From contig NZ_BLXZ01000011.1 in NCBI RefSeq assembly GCF_014193675.1, positions 1-64,000 of the forward strand: a stretch of 64,000 nucleotides of DNA, in the 5' to 3' direction. Positions 15,884-24,447 of this stretch are shown here, piece by piece (the first letter of the stretch is position 1; each line of letters starts with the position of its first letter). The notes beneath the pieces are model-generated. The model was not told the DNA's origin and did not search any database. It worked only from the letters and a program-made list of their open reading frames with translations. Made by a program: the position numbers and the translations under genes. The DNA comes from Geomonas limicola. GTDB lineage: Bacteria > Desulfobacterota > Desulfuromonadia > Geobacterales > Geobacteraceae.

Positions 15884-16032
15884 ATCCCTCTCTACTCTTC
15901 CAGATAGAGAGGGATGCTGCTCATGAATCCCGAGAAGAGGAACGCCATAGGGATCATGAGGCTCCCTTATAGGGGAGCGCTCCAATGGCGGTCCAGGGGC
16001 TAAGTCCCCTCCGAGACCCGGGCTATGTGCCT
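15884..16032 (+). other. structured untranslated region before the S49 protease gene
   Basis: Three short hairpins lie in a row: ATCCCTCTCT/AGAGAGGGAT (15,884-15,893 with 15,906-15,915), CTCCC/GGGGAG around 15,961-15,976, and AGGGG/CCCCT around 15,996-16,010. A 29-codon frame with a weak site overlaps them. It may be a 5' leader of the protease transcript; no known RNA family is recognised. Confidence 0.35.
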
Positions 16033-16066
16033 CTAAGGAGGGGAATCCTAGCAAAGGAGTCACCGA

Positions 16067-17080
16067 ATGAACTTCAACAGTGTGCTGCGCGGGCCGTGGA
16101 TGATTTCACCGTACCTGCTTGATGAGATACTGTCGGCCTATTCATCGTTTTTAGATGGCGATGGTTTCGAAAGCAATGCCGTAATATCCCACACCGGCAA
16201 GCAACTCTTTAGCGGCGACAAGCTGTATGAGGTAGTAAATGGGACGGCCATTATCCCCGTGCATGGTCTGATCATCCCGCGCATGAACCTATTTGGGAGA
16301 ATATTAGGAGCGACTTCGGCGGAGGCGATCCAGTTGCGGTTTCGGGAAGCTCTTTACGACCCGCGCGTCGAAAAGATCTTGCTGCATATCGACTCTCCAG
16401 GGGGAGCCGCTCCTGGCACCTTCGAGCTCGCAGAATTCATTTTCCGTAGCCGCGGTGAGAAGCCCACCACTGCTTGGACTGATGGCCAAATGTCCTCAGC
16501 TGCCTACCTAATCTCCTCGGCAGCCGAGAAACGCTTTGTATCCAGCGAGGCGGCTAACATTGGTTCTATCGGGGTCATTACCAGACACCGCGATCTTTCG
16601 GCCAGGGAAGCAAACTCTGGAGTAAAAACCTCCGTGCTCACCGCCGGCCGTTATAAAGGAACAGGGCACCCACACGCTCCCCTCTCCAACGCTGACAAAG
16701 AAATCCTCCAAGCGCGGCTAGATCATATCTATACGGCCTTGATCAATACCGTAGCACGCAATCTCAAGCTCTCAGCAGAAAAGGTAGCGACCGAATTGGC
16801 AGATGGCCGTGAATTCCTTGGTTCTCAAGGGATAATGGCTGGTTTGGCCGACGGAATGTGTACGAAAGATGAGCTTTGCAAACAGGGCAATGGGGGTGAA
16901 TACCAGAAGATATCGGCCTCTTTAGTCCAAAGATCTCGAATCGCCATTTGTAAGATGTTGGAATTAAGACCCCGCACCGTTACGAGCTCCCTGCCGGTAA
17001 GGCAAGTAGCCTCCAGCCCCCAAGTTAACCCATACGTTGAGGCAATGGTGGCCTTTGCCAGGAGTCTTGGGCGTGCCTGA
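16067..17080 (+). CDS. S49 family (SppA/phage protein C-like) serine peptidase
   Basis: A 337-residue ClpP-fold protease of family S49. The oxyanion segment IDSPGG is at 109-113, the likely nucleophile is Ser144 in MSSAAYLIS, and the general-base Lys197 lies in AGRYKGTG. Residues 160-175 (ANIGSIGVITRH) are the usual SIGV stretch. There is no signal peptide, so it acts in the cytoplasm. In tailed phages such proteins (lambda C type) mature the capsid, yet no portal or capsid gene is nearby. ATG follows AAAGGAG. The C-terminal about 60 residues are divergent. Confidence 0.88.
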   Translation: MNFNSVLRGPWMISPYLLDEILSAYSSFLDGDGFESNAVISHTGKQLFSGDKLYEVVNGTAIIPVHGLIIPRMNLFGRILGATSAEAIQLRFREALYDPRVEKILLHIDSPGGAAPGTFELAEFIFRSRGEKPTTAWTDGQMSSAAYLISSAAEKRFVSSEAANIGSIGVITRHRDLSAREANSGVKTSVLTAGRYKGTGHPHAPLSNADKEILQARLDHIYTALINTVARNLKLSAEKVATELADGREFLGSQGIMAGLADGMCTKDELCKQGNGGEYQKISASLVQRSRIAICKMLELRPRTVTSSLPVRQVASSPQVNPYVEAMVAFARSLGRA

Positions 17081-17102
17081 ACACGGGACAAGGAGCTACG
17101 GT

Positions 17103-17213
17103 ATGAGTGCTGTAGAAGATGGACCAGTTACCTTCTCTTCTGGCTCGAATGGGGAACTCATAATCTTTGATGCCTCAACCTCAGTAACACCAGCAGATGC
17201 TCCCCCCCCCTAG
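17103..17213 (+). CDS. 36-residue protein ending in a C9 tract
   Basis: A short frame starting MSAVEDGPVTFSSGSNGELI, with AAGGAG eight bases before ATG at 17,103. The last three codons are a run of nine C bases (17,202-17,210) just before TAG. Such tracts slip easily. It sits between the S49 protease and the tape-measure gene and could be a remnant of a tail gene. Function unknown. Confidence 0.45.
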   Translation: MSAVEDGPVTFSSGSNGELIIFDASTSVTPADAPPP

Positions 17214-17240
17214 CAGACATAACATCAGGAGGACGTGATT

Positions 17241-19316
17241 ATGGCCGACGCCGAAAAGAAAGTTCTGTTTTCCATTGATGCCAAGCTGGACGGTCTGGCC
17301 AAGACCCTGCAGGACGGCCGCAGCATGACCAAGGACTCAGTGTCTGCCATGTCCAGCAGTTTCAACGAGCTCGGTGGCGGCATCGTTAAGCTGACGTCTC
17401 TTACCGGCGTACTCACCGGAATTTTGGCCGGCGGGGTCTTCAAGGGAATCATCTCTGAGACAACCGGATGGATCGGAGAGGTCACCAAGCTTTCGCGGGT
17501 TTTGGGCACTACCGCTCAGCAGTCCTCGGAGCTCAACGTAGCGCTGCGCACCCTTGGTATCGATTCAGACGTAGTAACCGGTGCGGCGCTCCGCCTGGCC
17601 AAGAGCATAGGAAAGGACGGCGGTGAGGCAATCAAAGACCTTGGCGTCAGTATCACCGACAGCAACGGCCAGCTGCGCTCCTCAATCGAAATCATGGGTG
17701 ATGTTAACGGCAGACTGGGCTCCATGCACAGCGCCCTGGAGCGCAACATTGCCGGCCAAAAAGTCTACGGCAAGGGTTGGGCCGAGGCGCAGCAAACCCT
17801 CAGGCTGACCGCTGCGGAACTTATTGCGGCAAAAGAGCGCGCCGAGCAGTTGCACCTTGTCGTAGGCGGTGATGGCCAGCTCCAGGTCAAAGAGTACAAG
17901 CGTCACATGAACGAGCTAAAGCTGGTGTCAACCAGTCTTGCAGTACAGATTGGGAATGAACTGCTTCCGGAACTGGTGCGGCTTGGTGCCCAGTTTGGCA
18001 ATGTGGCTGTAAAAGGCGTCCATCCCTTTGTTCTCTTAATGCACGACGTTGAAGCGATCGTTCGACTTTCGGGTGCGTCTCTAGATCGTTTTGGGGCGAG
18101 TCTAGCTACTGCCATGTCTCTGACCGTCGGTGGGAAATTCACCCAGGGGGGAAGGTGGTGGCAAGGTATTGCCGCGGATCTTGAAGGGCGAGCGCAGTCG
18201 CAAGAGAATTCGCTTCAAACCCTCGCTTATAGTGAGGTTGGTCTTGATTCCAAAGGGAATCGGGTCTCTGTTTTAAATCCTGGTGGCGGAGGAGACCCTG
18301 GCACCACCACCTCCACTGAAAAGAAAAACTACACCGTGGATGCCCCCGGTTTCATGAACTGGCGGCGCCGGCAGGAAGACGAGAAGGAGGAGCTTGACTG
18401 GCTGACCCAGCGCAATAAGGAGTTGGAACAGGCGCAGGCCGAGCTGGCCAAAATTGAAGGCGAGATGCGCCTTGACGAGGTCGAGAATGGCCTGATGAAA
18501 TCCGACGGCTACTTAAACGCCATCGGGCGCATGTCTGATAGTCAGCAGGCAGCTTTCGACCAAACATCGATGCGTTCCACCTGGGCGGCTGCCAACCAGA
18601 CCTCTGATCAAAATGCGCAAAAGGCCGAGTCTCGCTTTAGATTGCAAACCGAGGGTGGCAACTCCGAGCTGCAACGCCTCGATGAGGAACGCGAGGCAGC
18701 TATCCGCAACTGGGCTATGATGACCAATTCCTTCGAGGAGTACGAAAAGCGCAAAGCCACCATTCAGGAGCTGTACTCCCAGAAGCGAAAGCAAATAGAA
18801 AGTCAGCAGAATAAAGAGCTTGGCGCTTTGCAGGGCGCTGCATTCCAGCAGGGCATTGGCCTGATCAACATGTTTGCAGGGAAATCGAAGGTTGCGGCTT
18901 TGGCAAGCCTGGGGCTTCAAAAGGGCCTAGCCATTGGCGAGACGTGGGTATCGACCAAGGCTGCAGAAATGAGGGCCATGGCTGAACTCGGTCCCATTGC
19001 CGGCCCCCCGGCCGCTACAGCGATTAATACCTGGGGCATGATCAACATGGGGTTGATTGCAGCCACGGGCTTAGTTGAAGGCGTAATGGGCATGGGGGGA
19101 TCTGGAGGCGGCTCTGGGGGTGGTTCTTATAATACCAACCCATCTTCAAACGTGGTTACCCAACAGTCAGCGGGGCAGACCTCTCAGCAAGGCACCGTGA
19201 CTATCAATATTGCGAGCGTCTATGGCAATAAAGAGGTGCTCGAGAAGTGGTTTGAGGAAGAGTTGGCCCCAATAATTAGCCAGGCAGGATCAAGAGGCGT
19301 CACACTCAACATGTAG
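17241..19316 (+). CDS. phage tail tape-measure-like protein
   Basis: A 691-residue protein. The N-terminal region has KLDGLAKTL, then the TP901-type core (GEVTKLSRVLGTTAQQSSELNVALRTLGI, about 75-105) and GGEAIKDLGVSI. A charged coiled coil spans about 375-540. A hydrophobic Gly/Ala-rich region follows (about 540-630), ending in a GGSGGGSGGG linker. These features are typical of short tape-measure proteins that set tail length. I chose ATG at 17,241, eight bases after AGGAGG. No other tail gene except perhaps its small neighbours is visible. Confidence 0.8.
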   Translation: MADAEKKVLFSIDAKLDGLAKTLQDGRSMTKDSVSAMSSSFNELGGGIVKLTSLTGVLTGILAGGVFKGIISETTGWIGEVTKLSRVLGTTAQQSSELNVALRTLGIDSDVVTGAALRLAKSIGKDGGEAIKDLGVSITDSNGQLRSSIEIMGDVNGRLGSMHSALERNIAGQKVYGKGWAEAQQTLRLTAAELIAAKERAEQLHLVVGGDGQLQVKEYKRHMNELKLVSTSLAVQIGNELLPELVRLGAQFGNVAVKGVHPFVLLMHDVEAIVRLSGASLDRFGASLATAMSLTVGGKFTQGGRWWQGIAADLEGRAQSQENSLQTLAYSEVGLDSKGNRVSVLNPGGGGDPGTTTSTEKKNYTVDAPGFMNWRRRQEDEKEELDWLTQRNKELEQAQAELAKIEGEMRLDEVENGLMKSDGYLNAIGRMSDSQQAAFDQTSMRSTWAAANQTSDQNAQKAESRFRLQTEGGNSELQRLDEEREAAIRNWAMMTNSFEEYEKRKATIQELYSQKRKQIESQQNKELGALQGAAFQQGIGLINMFAGKSKVAALASLGLQKGLAIGETWVSTKAAEMRAMAELGPIAGPPAATAINTWGMINMGLIAATGLVEGVMGMGGSGGGSGGGSYNTNPSSNVVTQQSAGQTSQQGTVTINIASVYGNKEVLEKWFEEELAPIISQAGSRGVTLNM

Positions 19317-19342
19317 TCACTTAACACGGAGGGATGCAGAAC

Positions 19343-19687
19343 ATGGGAACGGTAATCAGCTTTCAAGAAAGGCGAGATGCTGCAACAGCAAGAACTGGGT
19401 TAAGGTCTGCAATAGAATCACGACTGAGCCGTAATGGCCACGCCCCTGAAACCATTTGTCTCAAGGCATCTGAAGTCATGGCCATATATGATAGGTACCC
19501 AGCAAAAGATGCCGTTTTTAATGTCGAGCTCGACAGTAGCTTATTTGGCTTTCTTACCGAAGCGCAGGTCCAAATTCTGTCTGACGAGTTCAGTAGGCAT
19601 CTGAACTTGGTGGTCCAGCCTCTTAGGGAAGCCGTTGGTGAGGCGATTCAGCTTAAGCTGGAAGTACTCGATCTTCTCAGGGGTTAA
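19343..19687 (+). CDS. hypothetical protein
   Basis: A 114-residue product starting MGTVISFQERRDAATARTG. It is mixed alpha/beta with no recognised motif. I chose ATG at 19,343, because GGAGGG lies nine bases upstream; an ATG directly abutting that site (19,334) is unlikely. It follows the tape-measure gene by 26 bases and may belong to the same transcript. Confidence 0.6.
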   Translation: MGTVISFQERRDAATARTGLRSAIESRLSRNGHAPETICLKASEVMAIYDRYPAKDAVFNVELDSSLFGFLTEAQVQILSDEFSRHLNLVVQPLREAVGEAIQLKLEVLDLLRG

Positions 19688-19733
19688 CAGCAGATTTAGG
19701 AGCTTCCCTTTGAGTAAAGAGCATGACTCCATA

Positions 19734-19883
19734 ATGGCCCAGTTCAAGTACCAAGGCGCCTTGGACGCGTTTAATACCTTTGCCTCAAGATTCAATGCGC
19801 TTACTCCAGCGGCGCAAGAACGTCTGATTGCAGAGGTATCATTCAAAGTCTTCCGCAAAAGCCGGGCAAAGCGCAAAACTTGA
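19734..19883 (+). CDS. small hypothetical protein
   Basis: A 49-residue basic-tailed product (MAQFKYQGALDAFNTFASRF at the start, RKSRAKRKT at the end). The ribosome-binding site is weak. It is a separate short gene after the previous frame. Function unknown; the Arg/Lys-rich tail could bind nucleic acid. Confidence 0.45.
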   Translation: MAQFKYQGALDAFNTFASRFNALTPAAQERLIAEVSFKVFRKSRAKRKT

Positions 19884-20239
19884 CTGCCCGGGGAGGGTTT
19901 CTCCCCCCTTCCCCCTTCGCTGTTGGGAGGGGCAGATTGATTATATATCCTGGAGGGGGACTGTGGATGTATTACAGGTGCTGTTGACGGCTGAACAGAA
20001 ACACAATGACGGGGCCCTGGCGCCAAGTGTGGCTTGCCACAGGGAACTGGGTCTGACGTCTGCGGGAAAAGATCAGGGGAAGAAGGGTCATAGGTCATGC
20101 CGCGGGTCCTTCCAGCGACCTTGAGCCTTGCGGGTAATTGTACCCCCGGTGTTTGTGTCCGCATAAAATTTGTGAATGTGCTGGAATAATGGAGTTTTCG
20201 GTACTGGAATTACCTACTTAGATCCTGAGGTTATTTTAC
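19884..20239 (+). other. gap before the replication module, with a possible 53-codon frame
   Basis: A GC hairpin (GGGGAG/CTCCCC at 19,890-19,906) follows the previous gene. A frame from GTG at 19,963 to TGA at 20,124 has a good GGAGGGGG site, but its codon use is unremarkable and no motif is recognised. I would not call it with confidence. The last about 100 bases are AT-richer and probably hold a promoter for the replication genes. Confidence 0.3.
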
Positions 20240-20647
20240 ATGGTAACAGTTCGAAGCTTAGTTTTGGAATTGCTCGACGAATTTACCGTCGACCACCTCA
20301 ATGAAGGTGCCTGTCGCGCCTGGTTCCTTCGCAAACTTCACCCAGATGGTGCAATCTGTCCCCAATGTGGTCAGCCTGTTGTAAGCACCAAGAGGCTTGA
20401 GACATTCTGGGCTATGGGACGCGTTCAATGTTGTAACTGCACCCGGTCATTTTCAGCAGTCACGGGCACTGTCCTGAATGGGCTAGGAATAGAGTTCCGG
20501 GCCCTCTACCTTCTTCTATTTATGGTTGGCTGTGAAGTATCACCTCGGAAAGTAGCTCGACAACTTGGGATTTCTACTGCTGCCGCTTATCTGTGGGCGC
20601 AGAAGGCAAAACACTTGAGTTGTAACGGGGGGGACCTTCCCCTATGA
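20240..20647 (+). CDS. zinc-ribbon plus HTH protein resembling the N-terminus of IS1595-type transposases
   Basis: A 135-residue protein. A four-cysteine ribbon (Cys40, Cys43, Cys64 or 65, Cys67) is followed by FSAVTGTVLNG, the pattern seen in the N-terminal zinc ribbon of IS1595/IS1016 transposases. A helix-turn-helix-like stretch (PRKVARQLGISTAAAYLW, about 102-119) comes next. The DDE catalytic domain is absent and no terminal inverted repeats flank it. It overlaps the helicase gene by ATGA, so it is co-translated with a replication gene. It is probably a DNA-binding accessory or regulator and not an active transposase. Confidence 0.7.
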   Translation: MVTVRSLVLELLDEFTVDHLNEGACRAWFLRKLHPDGAICPQCGQPVVSTKRLETFWAMGRVQCCNCTRSFSAVTGTVLNGLGIEFRALYLLLFMVGCEVSPRKVARQLGISTAAAYLWAQKAKHLSCNGGDLPL

Positions 20648-22488
20648 GCGGTTCCATTGGGCAGGACCCTTTCTATGACCGGTCTCTTGTAGAGGACCGG
20701 ATCCGCCTTGAGAACGATTCCCTTGCTGACCTGGATAAGTCTGAGGATGTTCCTGCACCTCTAATCACCCCCCAGTTTATCAGGGACTGCCTGGGTAACA
20801 ACGAGCGGGGGGACGGTGTGCTGTACGCTACGCTCCATCGAGGGAAGTACGTATGTAACCTCAAAGAGCGCGATGCCACCAAAGATCGTGGCGTGTGGTA
20901 CGTCTTCAATGGTGTGCATTGGGAGCTGGATAAGCGCTACCTGGCGCACAATGCCGTAGAAGAGGTCGCAGTGCTTTATGACCAGGAGGCACAGAAACTG
21001 GTGCCGGCACTCGAGGAGGCATACAACAACCTCACGGAGGCTAACCTCCGAGTCTCGCAAGCCAACAAAAAGGCAAAAGTGGCTGAGCGCAACAAGATAG
21101 CTGCTCTTAAGTCTGAAAACAAGGAATTGGAACTATCCTCCGAGATCCTTAAGGCGGAAGCCGATGCAGAAGGTTTAGCCGCAGAAGCAGAAGTGCTGAG
21201 TCTGAAGGGTGCATACGCCAAGTTGAAGGCGGAGAAAAAGGAGCTCGAGTCAAGGGTTGACAGGCTCCGTTCTGCTAGTGGTATTGAGAGGACCCTTACG
21301 CACGCGCATAGGATTGGTCCTAGAGATTCGCTGGCCGTGATCGGGCACGAATTTGATCAGAAACCTTGGCTCTTGCCTTGCCTCAATGGGGTGATCGATC
21401 TCCAGACGGGGATGCTCTACAAGGGCAAACCGCAGGACTACCTCTTACGGGCAGTTCCGTTTGAATACAACTACGCTCCTGATTTCCTCAAGAACGGTAA
21501 TAAGTCCCCTTGTCCGACCTGGGACCACTTCTTCGGAGAGATCCACCAAGAAGATCCTGAGGTCATCTCATTTGTTCAGCGGATCCTCGGCTATGGGATT
21601 ACAGGCCTTACCACAGAACATTGGTTCCCCGTATTCATCGGGGCTGGTCGTAACGGTAAAGGTACTATGTTCGAGGTTATCAAGCAGATACTGGGGGAAC
21701 TGGCCTGGGCGATCCAGCCGGAGATGCTCCTGGAACAAAAGAACTCTAGAAGCTCGGTAGGGCCTTCCGCTGACCTTGTTTCGTTGTATGGTCGACGTTT
21801 TGTGATTGCCTCTGAGACCGACGAGGGGCGCAAAATTTCTACCGCGATGGTGAAACGCTTGACCGGAGGCGACTCCCTTACTGTCCGGGCACCCTTTGAC
21901 AAGTATGAGTGGGGCTACACCCCAACTCACAGCATTTATCTGTACACCAACGATCCACCTTGGGGGCTCACCAAGGATTTCGCCATGCGCCAGCGGCTAG
22001 CCATGATTGAATATCCGCTTCGTTACGTGGACGCCCCAGATCAGGAGCGGAAAGACGACCCCGCGCGTGCAAACCTGTACCGATTGAAGGACAAGGGGCT
22101 CATGGAGAAACTTCGTAAAGAGTACCCTGGGATTCTCCAGGCGCTCGTCCGTTGGTGTCTATTGTGGCAAAGGGATGGTCTCCAACTGCCGGACAAGCTG
22201 CGCGACACTCTGCATGAGCGGGTCCGCGAGGAGGACACACTAGGGCAGTTCTTCGATGAGTGCATAAATCGGACTGACGACAATGACCACTGGGTGACCT
22301 TCAAACAGCTTTACGGTCATTTCCTTAAATGGTGGGAGGAGTATAACGGAGGCGGAAGAGCCAAACCCCATAGCAAGAAGGCTTTTGGCCACTATCTGAA
22401 GGAGGTGCTTTGTCTTTCCTGCGACAGTAGCAACGGTCGCCGCTATTTTGGGCTCAGAATCAAAGATGAGTATGCCTTCTCGGAATGA
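20644..22488 (+). CDS. P4-type primase-helicase C-terminal protein (SF3 helicase)
   Basis: A 614-residue D5/P4 alpha-like replication protein. The SF3 helicase domain carries Walker A GAGRNGKGT (333-341), the Walker B-like FVIASETDEG, and an SF3 motif C/sensor HSIYLYTNDPPWG. A D5_N-type region precedes it (LLPCLNGVIDLQTG, near 235). An unusual insertion of about 100 residues of coiled coil (about 115-215) interrupts the N-terminal half. There is no zinc/Toprim primase domain here; that activity is in the gene at 22,841. Such helicases start theta replication at iteron origins. Confidence 0.9.
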   Translation: MSGSIGQDPFYDRSLVEDRIRLENDSLADLDKSEDVPAPLITPQFIRDCLGNNERGDGVLYATLHRGKYVCNLKERDATKDRGVWYVFNGVHWELDKRYLAHNAVEEVAVLYDQEAQKLVPALEEAYNNLTEANLRVSQANKKAKVAERNKIAALKSENKELELSSEILKAEADAEGLAAEAEVLSLKGAYAKLKAEKKELESRVDRLRSASGIERTLTHAHRIGPRDSLAVIGHEFDQKPWLLPCLNGVIDLQTGMLYKGKPQDYLLRAVPFEYNYAPDFLKNGNKSPCPTWDHFFGEIHQEDPEVISFVQRILGYGITGLTTEHWFPVFIGAGRNGKGTMFEVIKQILGELAWAIQPEMLLEQKNSRSSVGPSADLVSLYGRRFVIASETDEGRKISTAMVKRLTGGDSLTVRAPFDKYEWGYTPTHSIYLYTNDPPWGLTKDFAMRQRLAMIEYPLRYVDAPDQERKDDPARANLYRLKDKGLMEKLRKEYPGILQALVRWCLLWQRDGLQLPDKLRDTLHERVREEDTLGQFFDECINRTDDNDHWVTFKQLYGHFLKWWEEYNGGGRAKPHSKKAFGHYLKEVLCLSCDSSNGRRYFGLRIKDEYAFSE

Positions 22489-22530
22489 TCTCGCATTTGT
22501 GTCTGATGGCCTATCGGGGAGGGGGCGGGC

Positions 22531-22821
22531 GGAACGATGGAACGATTACGGAACGATATTTTTTACATCGTTCCGCGTGCAAACAGCTGGAGTGACGGCC
22601 TAAATTCAGTTTACGGAACGATGGAACGATTATTTTGTACGCACGCACGTGCGGAAATGTTCACGCAAAAAAACAAACAAAGCTTAAATTAACAACTCTA
22701 CTCTTTATCCATAATATCATTAGATAATCGTTCCATCATTCCATAAAAAGATTTTCAATCTATAAAATTAGCACTTTAGGTAATGGAACGATTATGGAAC
22801 GGTACGGAACGATGGAACGAT
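22531..22821. repeat. iteron array, candidate replication origin
   Basis: Twelve copies of the 8-mer GGAACGAT. Direct perfect copies start at 22,531, 22,539, 22,550, 22,615, 22,623, 22,785, 22,806 and 22,814, with a one-mismatch copy at 22,796. Inverted copies start at 22,567, 22,727 and (one mismatch) 22,735. Four pairs are exact head-to-tail dimers of 16 bp. They flank an AT-rich stretch (22,633-22,784). No credible coding frame covers the gap. Location between helicase and primase genes points to an origin. Confidence 0.8.
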
Positions 22822-22840
22822 AGTATTTATTGAGGCTGCT

Positions 22841-24265
22841 GTGACCCTTTTTGATCTCCTGCGAGAAAAGAACATTGGGCCTTATCGGAAAGTAGGTTCA
22901 CGATATGTTGGTCCCTGCCCTATCTGTGGAGGCTCTAGCGACACCAATAGATTCGTTACCAAGCTAGGCAGCGATACCGGGAAATGCTTTTCCTGTGGAT
23001 GGGGAGGCAATACCGTCCGACTCCTCCGGCACCTTGAAGGAATTGGGTGTAAGGAAGCCCACAAACGCTTGGACCTGAAATGTGAAAACGCCTCCTGCCC
23101 TTGCTATGAAAAATGTCGGAAGCAGGATGGCATACGCAGGACTCATAGTTCATCTGTTTCGGCCATCCATTCTGAACGTGATAGATTTGCTCCTGCAGAT
23201 CCCCGCACGCCCGAAGAGCGCTGGCAGCGCTCAGCTCTCGACCTGGTAGTATCTGCTCATAGCCGTTTAGTTGAAAACCAGGAAGCACTTGCATCCCTGG
23301 CAGAGCGAGGGCTTGACCAGGAGGCAGTGCACAAGTATAGACTTGGTTGGTTAGATGGAGAGCGCGGCATGTCCTGCATTTTCCGCCCTCGGTCAAGTTG
23401 GGGGCTCGAGGAGAGGCTTGACGGAAAAACTGGCAAGCCTACAAAGCTGTGGATTCCTCGCGGCTATGTTATTCCATCAATCATGCCCGACGGCTCTATC
23501 AACAGGATAAGGATTCGTCGCCCCCCAGAAGACCTCCGTGATAAAAACGATCCGAAGTACATCGCAATAGAAGGCGGCGGAAACTCCCTCCGTAGCTTGA
23601 ACGATCGCGCGCGAGCTCAGATGGTGCTTGAAAGTGACCTTGATGCTCTGCTGGTTGACCACCTAGCGGGTGATGTTGTGGGAGCAATCCCATTGACGAC
23701 CTGCGGTGTGAGACCGGATACAGTGATTTTTCCAGTGCTGTCTCAAGCAGCTTTGATATTGGTCTCTCTGGATTCCGACCCGATATCTACTGATCTCACG
23801 AGCCAAAGAGTAAAAGGCGGTGGGCCGATTCATTCGCTGTGGTGGAAACAGCACTTCCAGAACTCTCTGCGCTGGCCGGTGCCGATGGGAAAAGACCCCG
23901 GGGAAGCATTCAAGGCGGGTATTGATATTCGTGCTTGGGTGCTTGACGCTCTCCCGATCTCTCTACATCCAGCGCAGCGAGTTTGTGAAAAACATTCGGC
24001 GCTAGTTTTCGACTCCGACATTGCTCATGGTGAGATACGGGCGGCCACCCGCAGAATAAGCTCAGCCTGCCCTGCCGGAGCGTTTGATTGGCTTGGGGTT
24101 CATCGTCCTGTCGAAATTCGACGCATAAAGGCTTTGTGCCAGGAGGTAGAAGAGGCGTTTGCGGCAGCGGATGCCGTCCGATTCCGGGAGGCTTTACGGA
24201 CTTGGGAGATGGTTCACCTCGCTGCTTGGCAGCTAGTTCCGGGTGCGGAACGAACACCGCATTAA
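22841..24265 (+). CDS. CHC2 zinc-finger/Toprim DNA primase-like protein
   Basis: A 474-residue protein. The N-terminal zinc finger is CPICGG (Cys26, Cys29) with CFSC (Cys49, Cys52), as in DnaG-type and P4-type primases. A second cysteine cluster follows (CENASCPC, about 81-88). The Toprim core is recognisable: the acidic residue in VLESDLDALLV (Glu264) and the DxD in SLDSDP (Asp311, Asp313). Together with the helicase gene upstream it forms a split P4-like primase-helicase. It starts with GTG after a weak site, 19 bases beyond the last iteron. Confidence 0.85.
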   Translation: MTLFDLLREKNIGPYRKVGSRYVGPCPICGGSSDTNRFVTKLGSDTGKCFSCGWGGNTVRLLRHLEGIGCKEAHKRLDLKCENASCPCYEKCRKQDGIRRTHSSSVSAIHSERDRFAPADPRTPEERWQRSALDLVVSAHSRLVENQEALASLAERGLDQEAVHKYRLGWLDGERGMSCIFRPRSSWGLEERLDGKTGKPTKLWIPRGYVIPSIMPDGSINRIRIRRPPEDLRDKNDPKYIAIEGGGNSLRSLNDRARAQMVLESDLDALLVDHLAGDVVGAIPLTTCGVRPDTVIFPVLSQAALILVSLDSDPISTDLTSQRVKGGGPIHSLWWKQHFQNSLRWPVPMGKDPGEAFKAGIDIRAWVLDALPISLHPAQRVCEKHSALVFDSDIAHGEIRAATRRISSACPAGAFDWLGVHRPVEIRRIKALCQEVEEAFAAADAVRFREALRTWEMVHLAAWQLVPGAERTPH

Positions 24266-24365
24266 TTTCTGTCATTAGTAATAGGGGGGGTGGGACAAAA
24301 GTGAGACAGGATCTCTTGGGGCCTATCGCACGGGAAGGTCTACATGAACATTAATTACATTAAAT

Positions 24366-24395
24366 TTGATGCATTGTGTCTCTAATGCGTGTAAA
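24366..24395 (+). promoter_or_regulatory. candidate promoter for the SDH-type protease gene
   Basis: TTGATG (24,366-24,371), 18 bases, then TGTAAA (24,390-24,395), each four of six to consensus. It lies in the 182-base gap before the protease gene and would give it its own transcription. Confidence 0.4.
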
Positions 24396-24447
24396 TTGTT
24401 GCGGCGAAAGATAGCCGTTACCAGTCGAAGCCAAAGGAGACCACCCG

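Noticed and set aside
19963..20124. 53-codon frame with a good ribosome-binding site
   Set aside because: No family resemblance and ordinary composition; kept only as a possibility within the gap description.
20240..20647. Insertion sequence of the IS1595 family
   Set aside because: No DDE/ISXO2-type catalytic domain follows, no terminal inverted repeats or target duplication are seen, and the gene overlaps a replication gene.
22531..22821. Repeat cluster as a CRISPR array
   Set aside because: The unit is 8 bp, spacing is irregular, copies occur in both orientations and many are directly adjacent. No cas genes are present.
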